Positions 1 to 6,566 of a stretch of 7,401 nt of DNA are shown here, one piece after another (the first letter of the stretch is position 1; the number at the start of each line of letters is the position of its first letter). Both the position numbers and the translations under genes were made by a program. The notes under the pieces are model-generated. The model was not told the origin of the DNA and ran no database searches. It saw only the letters and a program-made list of their open reading frames with translations. This DNA is from Holosporaceae bacterium. GTDB taxonomy: Bacteria > Pseudomonadota > Alphaproteobacteria > UBA3830. The stretch is from assembly GCA_031269645.1 (NCBI GenBank), contig JAISYW010000089.1, positions 1 to 7,401 of the forward strand. The letters are read 5' to 3'.

Positions 1-690
1 GCTTTTGTTAAATCTGTAAACACTTGTGCTGTTAGGTTGGCGCAAAAGATTGGTATGGAAGCGATAATCAATAAAGCTGAGGAACTTGGCATTACGAGCG
101 AAATGGGGAAAAATTATGCTACCGCTATTGGCGCTAGTAATGTCTGTTTGCTTGAAATCTCTGCTTGTTATGGAGCTACAATGACTGGAGGTGTCAAAAT
201 GAATCCATTTGGAATTATTAGCATTAGGAATCAACAAGGAAAAATTTTATACCGCGCCTATCAGCAAAATAACAAAAGAGTAATCTCTCGAGAAGTTTGC
301 GAAAAAATGAAAATCATTATGCGCGAACTAGTCGATCGTGGCACCGGAAGAAGAGCAAAGCTTCCTATTCCCGCATATGCCAAAACGGGTACAAGCAACG
401 ATAGCCGCGACGCAAGCTTTATTGGTTTTGCCTATCCATTGGTTGCTGGAGTTTGGTTAGGAAACGACGATAACTCTCCAATGAACAGAAAAATGACTGG
501 TGGAGTTTTGCCTGCAATGGTTTGGAGAGATTTTATGCTCACGGCTTTTGGATACAATAAATCTGTGCGAGAAGTACAAATAGAGCAAGCGCCGAAACAC
601 GCTCAAACAAATTTGCAAAAGCCTCAGGATCTCAATAAGACAGAACGCAAAAAGCGCGATAGTATAAAATCATTGGTCCAGAAACTTTAG
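1..690 (+). CDS. Class A penicillin-binding protein (PBP1-type), C-terminal part of transpeptidase domain, 5' partial
   Basis: Class A PBPs polymerise and cross-link peptidoglycan on the periplasmic face of the inner membrane. Only the last 229 codons are present. The frame is open from base 1, so the TTG at 37 is an internal Leu codon, not a start. Visible motifs are the transpeptidase SxN motif as SVN (codons 5-7, followed by T-C-A-V-R-L-A), and the KTGT motif (codons 128-131, bases 382-393) followed by SNDSRDASFIGF. After these comes the family-typical segment GVWLGNDDNSPM...TGG.LPA.VWRDFM. The catalytic SxxK motif and the glycosyltransferase domain must lie upstream of the window. The protein ends in a short basic tail (KTERKKRDSIKSLVQKL) with no extra domain. 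The transpeptidase half looks functional. Whether it is the PBP1A or another class A subtype cannot be settled from this fragment. The next gene is convergent, with about 21 nt between the stops. Confidence 0.95.
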   Translation, partial: AFVKSVNTCAVRLAQKIGMEAIINKAEELGITSEMGKNYATAIGASNVCLLEISACYGATMTGGVKMNPFGIISIRNQQGKILYRAYQQNNKRVISREVCEKMKIIMRELVDRGTGRRAKLPIPAYAKTGTSNDSRDASFIGFAYPLVAGVWLGNDDNSPMNRKMTGGVLPAMVWRDFMLTAFGYNKSVREVQIEQAPKHAQTNLQKPQDLNKTERKKRDSIKSLVQKL

Positions 691-711
691 AAGCGTTTCT
701 TTTCCCGAAAA

Positions 712-2613
712 TCATTTTTTAATTTTTTCGCTAAGGCTTTGAAACACCAAAGAAATTAATTCGCGCGTGGACATTTTATTTATTTCTTCCACCGACCAAA
801 CTGATTCGTAGGCAGATGGTTTTACATTAACAAATTTTGTGCAAAACACATTATCAATCGTTGTTTTTTCTAATGATTCAGAAATATTTGGGAAATCTTC
901 CAACTCCATCATTTCCGATTTTGTATTATAGATAACGCGTATATCCTTATCTTTTTTCAAACAAAAAACATTGCATATTTTCTCTATTAATTCATTCAAA
1001 GATATTTTGTGTTCTGGAACTATGGTGTAAACACTGGAGGTGAAGTCATAAGCTTTCATTGTTGAAGTAATGAACTTCAATAGTGGAGGCAATATATTTC
1101 TGCGATAATAAACATTCGCCAACTCAACGTTTGGAAAATCGATATTAACATATCCAAATGACAGTATGGAAGAGACAATTTTACCGAAAACTCCGATTTT
1201 ATCTGTAGCGCAATCGGGCATACGTACTACCCTAAATTTCGTATGTAGTTTTCTACTCTGCGAATCAGCAAACTGTGCAAAAAGCTCTCCAAAACGAAGA
1301 GTTGCTCCAACCCAATTGTTGGCGTTTAACGCTCTAATGTTTGATAAAATAAAAACAAACGATATTTTACAAGATTGAGCGAACTTTATTAATCTATTTG
1401 TATCCAAAACGTTTTTGATAACAGATTCTTTCAGACTATCTTCACCAGAATAAAAAGATTTCACCGGCATGCAGTAGAATAGTATGTCCAGCTTTGCATC
1501 CTGCAGACATAACAAATCCAGATTAATTATTTTAACCTTATAATTTTTATTAACGCATTTGCTCAGCAAAGTTTGCTCAGCTTCTATAGCCAAATCTTCA
1601 GATTCACAACATATAGTTAAATCTACGGAATTTACTAAAGAAATTGCATAAATCAAATCGAGAACGCTTCTACGACCGTCGTAACAAATACAAACCCTTT
1701 TTGCTTTAAACGCAGAAGTTAAGGCAGATCTATCCTGTGAAGAAATTGTTATCTCGTCCAAGTCCGCAAAAGAAACGGGAGAAATATTTAATGGAAAAAG
1801 AGGCGATTGCTTACAGCTGGTGTTTTCGCTTGCTTTGATCAGCGGAATGGAATATTCCGTTGATATTCTTAGTAGTTCGTCGAAATTCTTCGTCTTGTTT
1901 TTTCCTGCAAGATATATCAATTTTTTAGGAGATGGATAAAATGGAAAATAGCTTATTTTATGCAACCAATTTTTAATATCGTTCGTGGATTTCAACGGAC
2001 TCAATTTGTCGTTATTGTTTCCAGATTCAAATAAGGCTATCAATTCTAGCACTTTATACGTAGTTGAAAGATTATTTATGTTTACGATATCTTCTTCGTT
2101 TTCACAAATTATATAAACTGGGATCAAATTTGAAAACAGATTGCATCCGCGGATGTATTCGAATATCAAAAACTCGCAGAAAACTATTAGCAGCAGACAA
2201 ATTATAGCTGCGCCAAACGAATTATTTACGAATAGCATTGGAGCGATACACGCCGTAACTCCAATAGCTACCCTAAACGGAATCTCTTTCGCAATTCGAT
2301 CAAGAAACCAGAAAAAAATCGCTCCATATGCGCAAAGCAGCGCAAAAATTTCTTTACAAAAGACATTCATCTTGAATTCGGGATAAATTAACAACGACAC
2401 AGTCGTATATGATAGAAATACAACGGATATATTTCTTAGGTGATACGCACATTCTTCCGGAACATTTACTTTTACTTTATCCAACATCTCTTTTATTAGC
2501 GGCAGTTTTTTTTCGGCGTAGTTACATACTGTTTTTAGAAAATTTTTGCATAAAGCATTTATCATGTTTTTTTTTAATAAAAAATCGAGAATTTTTTTGA
2601 TATTCACGTACAT
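712..2613 (-). CDS. Degenerate FlaA1/WbpM/CapD-like membrane nucleotide-sugar epimerase/dehydratase homologue, probable pseudoenzyme
   Basis: Active relatives are inner-membrane NAD(P)-dependent UDP-sugar 4,6-dehydratases/epimerases for surface glycans. Residues are numbered from an in-frame TTG at 2619. An ATG two codons later (2613) is the start chosen here, giving 633 aa. Four hydrophobic helices lie near 64-80, 87-106, 114-131 and 135-157. A CoA-binding-like domain follows (about 165-270), then a linker resembling the family's P-V-x-x-x-DL segment (281-290) and a second Rossmann domain (about 305-600). The match is clearest at DILFYCMPVK (378-387), NVLDTN (403-408), S-N-I-R-A-L-N (426-432), GATLR (438-442) and a decayed RPGEK-like stretch near 566-575. 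The three NAD-loop glycines align with Tyr313, Arg316 and Val319. The catalytic Asp-Lys pair aligns with Ile428-Arg429, the Tyr/Met position with Val437, and its partner Lys with Leu441. The frame is intact, so this is a complete but probably inactive homologue. No ribosome binding site precedes the ATG. Met19 (2565) is an alternative start. Confidence 0.8.
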   Translation of the reverse strand: MYVNIKKILDFLLKKNMINALCKNFLKTVCNYAEKKLPLIKEMLDKVKVNVPEECAYHLRNISVVFLSYTTVSLLIYPEFKMNVFCKEIFALLCAYGAIFFWFLDRIAKEIPFRVAIGVTACIAPMLFVNNSFGAAIICLLLIVFCEFLIFEYIRGCNLFSNLIPVYIICENEEDIVNINNLSTTYKVLELIALFESGNNNDKLSPLKSTNDIKNWLHKISYFPFYPSPKKLIYLAGKNKTKNFDELLRISTEYSIPLIKASENTSCKQSPLFPLNISPVSFADLDEITISSQDRSALTSAFKAKRVCICYDGRRSVLDLIYAISLVNSVDLTICCESEDLAIEAEQTLLSKCVNKNYKVKIINLDLLCLQDAKLDILFYCMPVKSFYSGEDSLKESVIKNVLDTNRLIKFAQSCKISFVFILSNIRALNANNWVGATLRFGELFAQFADSQSRKLHTKFRVVRMPDCATDKIGVFGKIVSSILSFGYVNIDFPNVELANVYYRRNILPPLLKFITSTMKAYDFTSSVYTIVPEHKISLNELIEKICNVFCLKKDKDIRVIYNTKSEMMELEDFPNISESLEKTTIDNVFCTKFVNVKPSAYESVWSVEEINKMSTRELISLVFQSLSEKIKK

Positions 2614-2624
2614 AAGCAAAGTAT

Positions 2625-2630
2625 ATTATA
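2625..2630 (-). promoter_or_regulatory. Candidate -10 box (TATAAT) for the CapD-like gene
   Basis: A perfect TATAAT lies on the minus strand, with only 11 nt between its last base and the ATG at 2613. Transcription from it would begin near 2618-2619 and leave a leader of about 5 nt, so the mRNA would be nearly leaderless. This fits the absence of a Shine-Dalgarno sequence. No good -35 hexamer is found 16-18 nt upstream. In AT-rich DNA a TATAAT can occur by chance. Confidence 0.35.
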
Positions 2631-2671
2631 TTTTCGTGAAAACTTGCATAATTTTTTAAACGGATTTCACA

Positions 2672-3595
2672 ATGTATCATTTTAACAAAATTGGAATTAT
2701 TGGAGCCGGAGCCTACGGCGTTGCCATTGCTCAATGTTTTAGTTCCAAAATAAGGCAGATTATGCTGATCGGCAACGCTGACTCGTCATTATCAAGCGTT
2801 AATCAAATATTCGCCGCCTTAACTGATTCGAAAAGTCAATTGAATGAAAACATTTGTTGTACGGACAATTTCTCCACCATCAAGGATTGTGACCTAATTT
2901 TTATTGCAACGCCAGCTGTTGCTGTTGCAGATATTTGTGAAAAAATTAAAACCTATGGCATTTACGCGCCTGTAATTCTATGTTCCAAAGGATTCGACGT
3001 TAAAAAAGGACGATTACTTAGCTTTCTCGCTGAAGAAATATTAGAAAATGAAATCGCAATTTTTTCCGGTCCGTCTTTTGCAGGCGAAATAGCCAAAGGA
3101 TTACCTGCCGCAGTCAATATTGCCGGAAAAAACAAAACATTATGCTGTAATATTACCGCATGTTTATCTTCCACGGTGTTAGAAATTAAAGCGATCGATG
3201 ATTTCATTAGTCTCCAAATTGCCGGAGCAATGAAAAACATTTTAGCCATTGGCTGCGGCGTTTTATCTGGATTGCAGCAGGGTGAGAACGCGATTGCCAA
3301 ACTTATCGTTCTTGGATTGGGAGAAATGATCGAGTTGGCGACGGCTCTTGGCGGTCAGAAAGAAACATTTCTGGAATTTGGAGGAATAGGGGACGTCGTT
3401 TTGAGTTGCGCTAGCGGTAAATCCCGTAATGTTTTGTTGGGCGAATACATCGCCGGCGGCGGAAAATTAAGCGATTGGAATGGCCCGTTGGCGGAAGGAG
3501 CATTTGCCGCTCAAGCGATACCTCTATTTGCGAAAAACAATAATCTACAACTAGGGATATTTTCTGAAATTTACAAGATTTTATACCCAATCTAG
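2672..3595 (+). CDS. gpsA: Glycerol-3-phosphate dehydrogenase [NAD(P)+]
   Basis: Cytoplasmic GpsA reduces dihydroxyacetone phosphate to sn-glycerol-3-phosphate, the backbone precursor of phospholipids. The N-terminal Rossmann fold has the dinucleotide loop G-A-G-A-Y-G (11-16). Other family motifs are SKGFD (105-109), SGPSFAGEIAKG (132-143), the catalytic-lysine segment AGAMKN (184-189, Lys188), GLGEMIELATALGG (215-228), FGGIGDVVLSC (236-246) and SRN (251-253). All key residues look intact, so an active enzyme is expected. At 307 aa it is shorter than the usual 325-340 aa. The protein stops just after the conserved LY of the last helix (IYKILYPI) and lacks the usual tail (typically G-x-x-P-x-x-A-v-x-x-L). 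The ATG start begins right at the nucleotide-binding strand, with only a weak GGA at 2662-2664 upstream. The gene is divergent from the CapD-like gene (58-nt gap) and convergent with the cold-shock gene. Confidence 0.97.
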   Translation: MYHFNKIGIIGAGAYGVAIAQCFSSKIRQIMLIGNADSSLSSVNQIFAALTDSKSQLNENICCTDNFSTIKDCDLIFIATPAVAVADICEKIKTYGIYAPVILCSKGFDVKKGRLLSFLAEEILENEIAIFSGPSFAGEIAKGLPAAVNIAGKNKTLCCNITACLSSTVLEIKAIDDFISLQIAGAMKNILAIGCGVLSGLQQGENAIAKLIVLGLGEMIELATALGGQKETFLEFGGIGDVVLSCASGKSRNVLLGEYIAGGGKLSDWNGPLAEGAFAAQAIPLFAKNNNLQLGIFSEIYKILYPI

Positions 3596-3657
3596 TGTGA
3601 TAAAGTATATTGCATAGTGCTGCTAAACCAGATATCTAGTATTGTTTAACGATTAGA

Positions 3658-4143
3658 TCAGTCTACGACTAAATCTGTTGCTTCATACCCAAATTTGGTG
3701 CGTTGAATTACCATTTTTATTTCGGTGCCGTGTTCTATAGTTCTAAGTCTATATTTTTTTAATAGGCTTCCATGAATGAACACATCTTCCTCTGAATTTA
3801 ATCGCGCAAAACCAAATCCCTTATAAGAATTAAACCATTTCATTACTCCGGTAACTTTTTCAGTTTTAATATTTGCAGTTTCTTCATATTTAGTTGATTT
3901 GATTAATTTTTGTATATAAGTTACCTGATATCCTTTGGACGACTCTGCTATATCGCAAAGAATTATATCATCGTTATTCAGGCGGTTGATTTTTGATTGT
4001 TCGATTATTGAAAAATGTAGAAAAGCGTCTTCTGATATATTTTCTATTGCGACAAAACCATATCCTTTAAACTGGCTAAACCATCTTATTCGTCCGGTGA
4101 CTTCTTTCAAAACGTCCAATTTTTTCATTTCTACACCCACCAC
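3658..4143 (-). CDS. Double cold-shock-domain (CSD) RNA-binding protein
   Basis: The 161-aa protein is two tandem CspA-type OB folds joined by a charged linker (about 81-96). Such proteins bind single-stranded RNA/DNA and act as RNA chaperones or stress and stationary-phase regulators. CSD1 (15-80) has TGRIRWFSQ, RNP1 as KGYGFV (26-31) and RNP2 as AFLHFS (40-45). CSD2 (97-161) has TGVMKWFNS, RNP1 as KGFGFA (108-113) and RNP2 as VFIHGS (121-126), then an L-R-x-I-x-x-G-T segment. All nucleic-acid-stacking aromatics of RNP1 are kept. Two-CSD proteins are common in alphaproteobacteria, although often a little longer. The GTG at 4143 is chosen because AGGA (4151-4154 on the minus strand) sits 7 nt upstream. 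An in-frame ATG at 4128 (MKKLDVLKEV) is a credible alternative with a poorer ribosome binding site. The gene diverges from rnpB. Confidence 0.93.
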   Translation of the reverse strand: MVGVEMKKLDVLKEVTGRIRWFSQFKGYGFVAIENISEDAFLHFSIIEQSKINRLNNDDIILCDIAESSKGYQVTYIQKLIKSTKYEETANIKTEKVTGVMKWFNSYKGFGFARLNSEEDVFIHGSLLKKYRLRTIEHGTEIKMVIQRTKFGYEATDLVVD

Positions 4144-4278
4144 ATTTGTTTCCTATATAATACGGACAAAATATCTTACAAAAAGTTAATATTAGACAAA
4201 ATATTTTCTTGAAAAAGTGTAAAAACTTGTATTTTCACTTAAGATGTTAGCTATTGATGTATGTAATGAATATTATAT

Positions 4279-4308
4279 TTGCAGATAAATTCTTTTTTGT
4301 GGTAACAT
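4279..4308 (+). promoter_or_regulatory. Candidate promoter of rnpB
   Basis: TAACAT (4303-4308) serves as a -10 with TTGCAG (4279-4284) as a poor -35, spaced by 18 nt. The -10 matches the consensus in 4 of 6 positions and only the TTG of the -35 is good. The argument for it is positional. Five nucleotides separate the -10 from G4314, the first base of the RNase P P1 helix, which is where an unprocessed 5' end would be expected. Confidence 0.4.
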
Positions 4309-4313
4309 AGTGC

Positions 4314-4673
4314 GTTTTTGTGAAAACGGATAGTCGCTATATATTCGCTATATAGAGGAAAGTCCGGACTCCTTGGAGGAAAAGTGCCAGATAACGTCTG
4401 GCGGCGCTGATATAGCGTTAGGGAAAGTGCAACAGAAAATATACCGCCTTTATGGTAAGGGTGAAATGGCGAGGTAAGGGCTCACCGCATAGTTGGTAAC
4501 AATTATGGCAGTGCAAACCCCACTTGGAGCAAGATCGAATAGGAATAACGCCGTTCCTTCCGGCTATGTTATTCGGGTAGATCGCTTGACGGTTACGGCA
4601 ACGTAAACGCTAGATGAATGACTATCGGGATGTTTTTATCTTACAGAATCCGGCTTACAGTTTTCGCAAAAAC
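4314..4673 (+). ncRNA. rnpB: RNase P RNA, bacterial type A
   Basis: This is the catalytic RNA of RNase P, which matures tRNA 5' ends. The diagnostic 5' block GAGGAAAGTCCGGACTCC is at 4355-4372, and the diagnostic 3' block ACAGAATCCGGCTTACAG at 4643-4660. Together they form the P4 core. In between are the conserved GTGCAACAGAAA (4427-4438), GGTAAGGGTGAAA (4455-4467), GGTAAGGGCTCACCGC, TGGTAAC, GGAGCAAGATCGAATAGG and CTAGATGAATGACT. P1 pairs 4314-4327 with 4660-4673, 14 bp with a single G-U and no other mismatch. P2 pairs GATAGTC (4329-4335) with GACTATC (4620-4626). P3 is CTATATA/TATATAG (4337-4343/4349-4355). A further hairpin is GAATAAC-GCCG...CGGC...GTTATTC (4543-4574). The length of about 360 nt is normal. 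The exact ends are inferred from P1, so the 3' end may lie a few bases further on. Confidence 0.97.
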
Positions 4674-4724
4674 ACGGCACAACCCGTTACCTTTAAAAAA
4701 TACTTGTTTTTTTCTTCATTATAG

Positions 4725-4744
4725 TTAACACTGAGTGGTGTTAA
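4725..4744. promoter_or_regulatory. Perfect dyad TTAACAC-N6-GTGTTAA upstream of the FkbM gene, candidate operator
   Basis: TTAACACTGAGTGGTGTTAA is a perfect 7-bp inverted repeat with a 6-nt spacer. It begins at the last base of a TATAGT (4720-4725; 5 of 6 to a -10 box), so it would cover the likely transcription start. It ends 20 nt before the methyltransferase ATG. No U-run follows, so it does not read as a terminator. A DNA-binding site for a dimeric repressor, or a leader hairpin near the ribosome binding site, are both possible. The regulator is unknown, and no -35 box was found. Confidence 0.4.
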
Positions 4745-4752
4745 ATTGATAT

Positions 4753-4756
4753 GGAG
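4753..4756 (+). promoter_or_regulatory. Shine-Dalgarno GGAG that fixes the FkbM gene start
   Basis: GGAG lies 8 nt before the ATG at 4765, one of the best ribosome binding sites in this window. It supports the upstream start and therefore the reality of the hydrophobic signal-like N-terminus of the encoded protein. Confidence 0.65.
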
Positions 4757-4764
4757 AAAATTTC

Positions 4765-5832
4765 ATGTTTCAAAGATATGGATGCGTCTTATTCGCTTGC
4801 ATAACGCTTCTTTGTGGTCAACTGCGATGCGTTGATCAAGGGAATGTTGAAAATACAAAAGAAATTTCCGAAGAGAACGCGAATGATTGCGTTTCCGACT
4901 ACGAAAAGTTGTCTCCAATAATTGGCTGGAATAGGTTTTTGGGAGATTGCGCTAGATCCATAAAAGGTTGGTGTAGATGGTGGAGTTACCTTCGCATGAA
5001 GACGCCGGAGATTATTGATTGGATTGAAGGATTGAAATTGAAAATCTATCCGGGCAATGAAATTTATAGGGCAATATTCGTTAGAGGTATTTATGATCCA
5101 AATTTAATTGTTGTTGTGAATAGCTTTTTGACTGATGGTAGTGTTTTCATTGATGCTGGAACTGGTATAGGGCATTTTTCTCTGTTGGCTAGTCGTGTGA
5201 TTGGAAAAAATGGCCGCATTTACGCTGTTGAGCCAAGCTCTCGCGATTTTGAAAGATTATGCGATAACATAGAATTGAATAAACTTCCAGACGTAGTTCA
5301 CCCTCGCCAATTTGCCTTTCTTGATAAAAATGGTACGGAGCAATTATCGATAGCCTGTGAGGAAAGAAATCTAATTAATACAATTGGGACAGAATTCAGT
5401 TCCAAAGGCGTTGATAAGATCAAAACTGAAAAAGTAAATGTAGTAAGAATAGACGATTTTGTGGAGAATGAGCGTATAAATAAAGTTGATTTTATAAAAT
5501 TGGACGTTGAAGGTAGCGAAACTCGCGCATTGCGAGGGGCAAGGAATACGATTGAGAAATATCGTCCGTCTCTTATGGTGGGAGTAAATGAAACAGCGTT
5601 AAAATCTTGCGGATCCTGTTTAAAGGAATTGCAACAAATGCTGCGTGACTTTAAATATCGCACATACAGACTCAGGGACGATTCCTTTTTTACTCTAGAG
5701 CCGGTGAGTGATATTACAAAAGAACATGTCAACGTTGTTTTCTGTTTGCCTGAAGATATCATGCCGCCTGTCCTGCCTCGACCTAAGCAGTTATCTTCTG
5801 TAGACGTTATTCGTGATTTCCTTTCTAAATAG
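4765..5832 (+). CDS. FkbM-family SAM-dependent methyltransferase with signal-like N-terminus
   Basis: FkbM-type enzymes transfer a methyl group from S-adenosylmethionine, often to sugar hydroxyls in glycans or natural products. The acceptor here is unknown. The Rossmann methyltransferase domain covers about 115-275. It has motif I VFIDAGTGIGHFSLLAS (127-143), the acidic ribose-binding end of strand 2 in YAVEPSS (153-159, Glu156), and the FkbM hallmark VDFIKLDVEGSE (241-252) followed by ALRGARNTIEKYRPSLMV. The N-terminus is basic (MFQR) then hydrophobic (about 6-18), like a short signal peptide or anchor. No convincing lipobox is seen. About 100 residues of unassigned sequence, Trp-rich near 55-86 (GWCRWWSYL), precede the catalytic domain. 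A tail of about 80 residues contains PPVLPRPK. It heads a three-gene cluster with the DUF374 gene (23-nt gap) and waaA, so a role in LPS or surface-glycan modification is plausible but inferred. Confidence 0.88.
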   Translation: MFQRYGCVLFACITLLCGQLRCVDQGNVENTKEISEENANDCVSDYEKLSPIIGWNRFLGDCARSIKGWCRWWSYLRMKTPEIIDWIEGLKLKIYPGNEIYRAIFVRGIYDPNLIVVVNSFLTDGSVFIDAGTGIGHFSLLASRVIGKNGRIYAVEPSSRDFERLCDNIELNKLPDVVHPRQFAFLDKNGTEQLSIACEERNLINTIGTEFSSKGVDKIKTEKVNVVRIDDFVENERINKVDFIKLDVEGSETRALRGARNTIEKYRPSLMVGVNETALKSCGSCLKELQQMLRDFKYRTYRLRDDSFFTLEPVSDITKEHVNVVFCLPEDIMPPVLPRPKQLSSVDVIRDFLSK

Positions 5833-5855
5833 GAGTTTGTTCTTTTAAAGCTCTA

Positions 5856-6566
5856 ATGAAGGTAATTTTTGATAAAATTAAAACTAACGTATTCACCGTT
5901 CTAAAGCAAATCAAAAAATACAGTCAGCTCGAGGCTATCATATCAAAAACGATGGCTTTGTTGATGCGTTTTTCTTTTTATACGACGCAATGGACATTGG
6001 TCGGCGAAAAAATACCTGAATCTTATCATATAAAAGGGGTCCCATTCATAGTATGCCTATGGCACGATAGATTAATGCTTGCTCCGTGCGTTTGGAAGTG
6101 GGAAAAGCCGTTACATGTTTTAGCTTCTGCTCACCAAGACGGTCGCCTGATAGCAAGAATAGTGAAGAATTTTTTTTCTATGCCCCCTGTTTATGGATCT
6201 ACTGGAAAAGGCTTTACGGCGGCAAAAAGATTAATTCAGCTTGCCAAAGCTGGGGAATATGTGGCTATTATTCCCGACGGTCCTCGTGGTCCTCGTCATA
6301 AGTTATCTTCTGGGATCGTGACTATTTCTAAATTGGCTAAAGTGGATATTCTGCCGTACAGTTTTTGCGTAAAAAGATATTTCAGATTCGATTCTTGGGA
6401 TAAATTCATTTGGGTATGGCCATTCAATAGAGGAGTTATGGTGTGGGGCAACCCAATTACTTCTGCTGAACTAAAAAATATGACAGAAACGGAGGCAGCC
6501 CAATATGTCGAATCAAAAATCAACGAAGCTTCCGAAAAAGCTCATAAAGTCCTAATGAATGTTTAA
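5856..6566 (+). CDS. DUF374 / lysophospholipid-acyltransferase-like protein
   Basis: The 236-aa protein belongs to the DUF374 branch of the LPLAT acyltransferase superfamily, commonly found beside waaA in alphaproteobacteria. A membrane-associated acyl transfer to a lipid or lipid A intermediate is likely, but the substrate is not established. Visible motifs are the active-site-like WHDR (69-72, His70), LASAHQDGRLIA (89-100), the family block YGSTGKGFTAAKRL (113-126), PDGPRGPRHK (140-149) with SSGIVTISKLAKVDILP, the SWDKF segment (180-184) and RGVMVWGNPI (192-201). The length is normal and nothing appears missing. No good ribosome binding site lies at the usual distance from the ATG. An AGGAG at 5831-5835, beside the previous stop, is 20 nt away. 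An in-frame stop (5826-5828) excludes an upstream start. Coupled translation from the FkbM gene is possible. The 3' end overlaps waaA. Confidence 0.9.
   Translation: MKVIFDKIKTNVFTVLKQIKKYSQLEAIISKTMALLMRFSFYTTQWTLVGEKIPESYHIKGVPFIVCLWHDRLMLAPCVWKWEKPLHVLASAHQDGRLIARIVKNFFSMPPVYGSTGKGFTAAKRLIQLAKAGEYVAIIPDGPRGPRHKLSSGIVTISKLAKVDILPYSFCVKRYFRFDSWDKFIWVWPFNRGVMVWGNPITSAELKNMTETEAAQYVESKINEASEKAHKVLMNV

Noticed and set aside
37..690. TTG at 37 as the true start of a short 217-aa protein
   Set aside because: The frame is open to base 1 and codons 1-12 contain the SVN transpeptidase motif in register with the PBP family, so the gene continues upstream of the window.
681..705. GAAAC...GTTTC hairpin followed by CTTTTC just at the end of the PBP gene, as a terminator
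   Set aside because: The stem is only 5 bp with a 9-nt loop, it overlaps the stop codon, and the T-run is broken by C. It is too weak to call.
1166..2600. Plus-strand open frames of 60-80 codons opposite the CapD-like gene
   Set aside because: They are antisense shadows with no family resemblance and no ribosome binding sites. The minus-strand frame explains the region.
3596..3657. Possible bidirectional terminator between gpsA and the cold-shock gene (AGATATCT palindrome; TAAAC...GTTTA)
   Set aside because: The palindrome has no loop and the outer arms are 5 bp around a 15-nt loop. Neither strand has a stem followed by a T-run.
4157..4162. TATTAT on the minus strand as -10 box of the cold-shock gene
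   Set aside because: A start of transcription from it would fall at about 4150, after the AGGA that supports the GTG start. It also has no -35 partner at the right distance.
4674..4717. rnpB terminator: ACGG...CCGT stem, or A6...T7 pairing around TACTTG
   Set aside because: The GC stem is 4 bp and about 18 nt from the T-run. The A6/T6 pairing alone would be unstable. Termination may occur here but the sequence does not prove it.
5298..5762. 154-codon minus-strand open frame inside the methyltransferase gene
   Set aside because: It lies wholly antisense to the conserved methyltransferase motifs, and its composition is that of a shadow frame.
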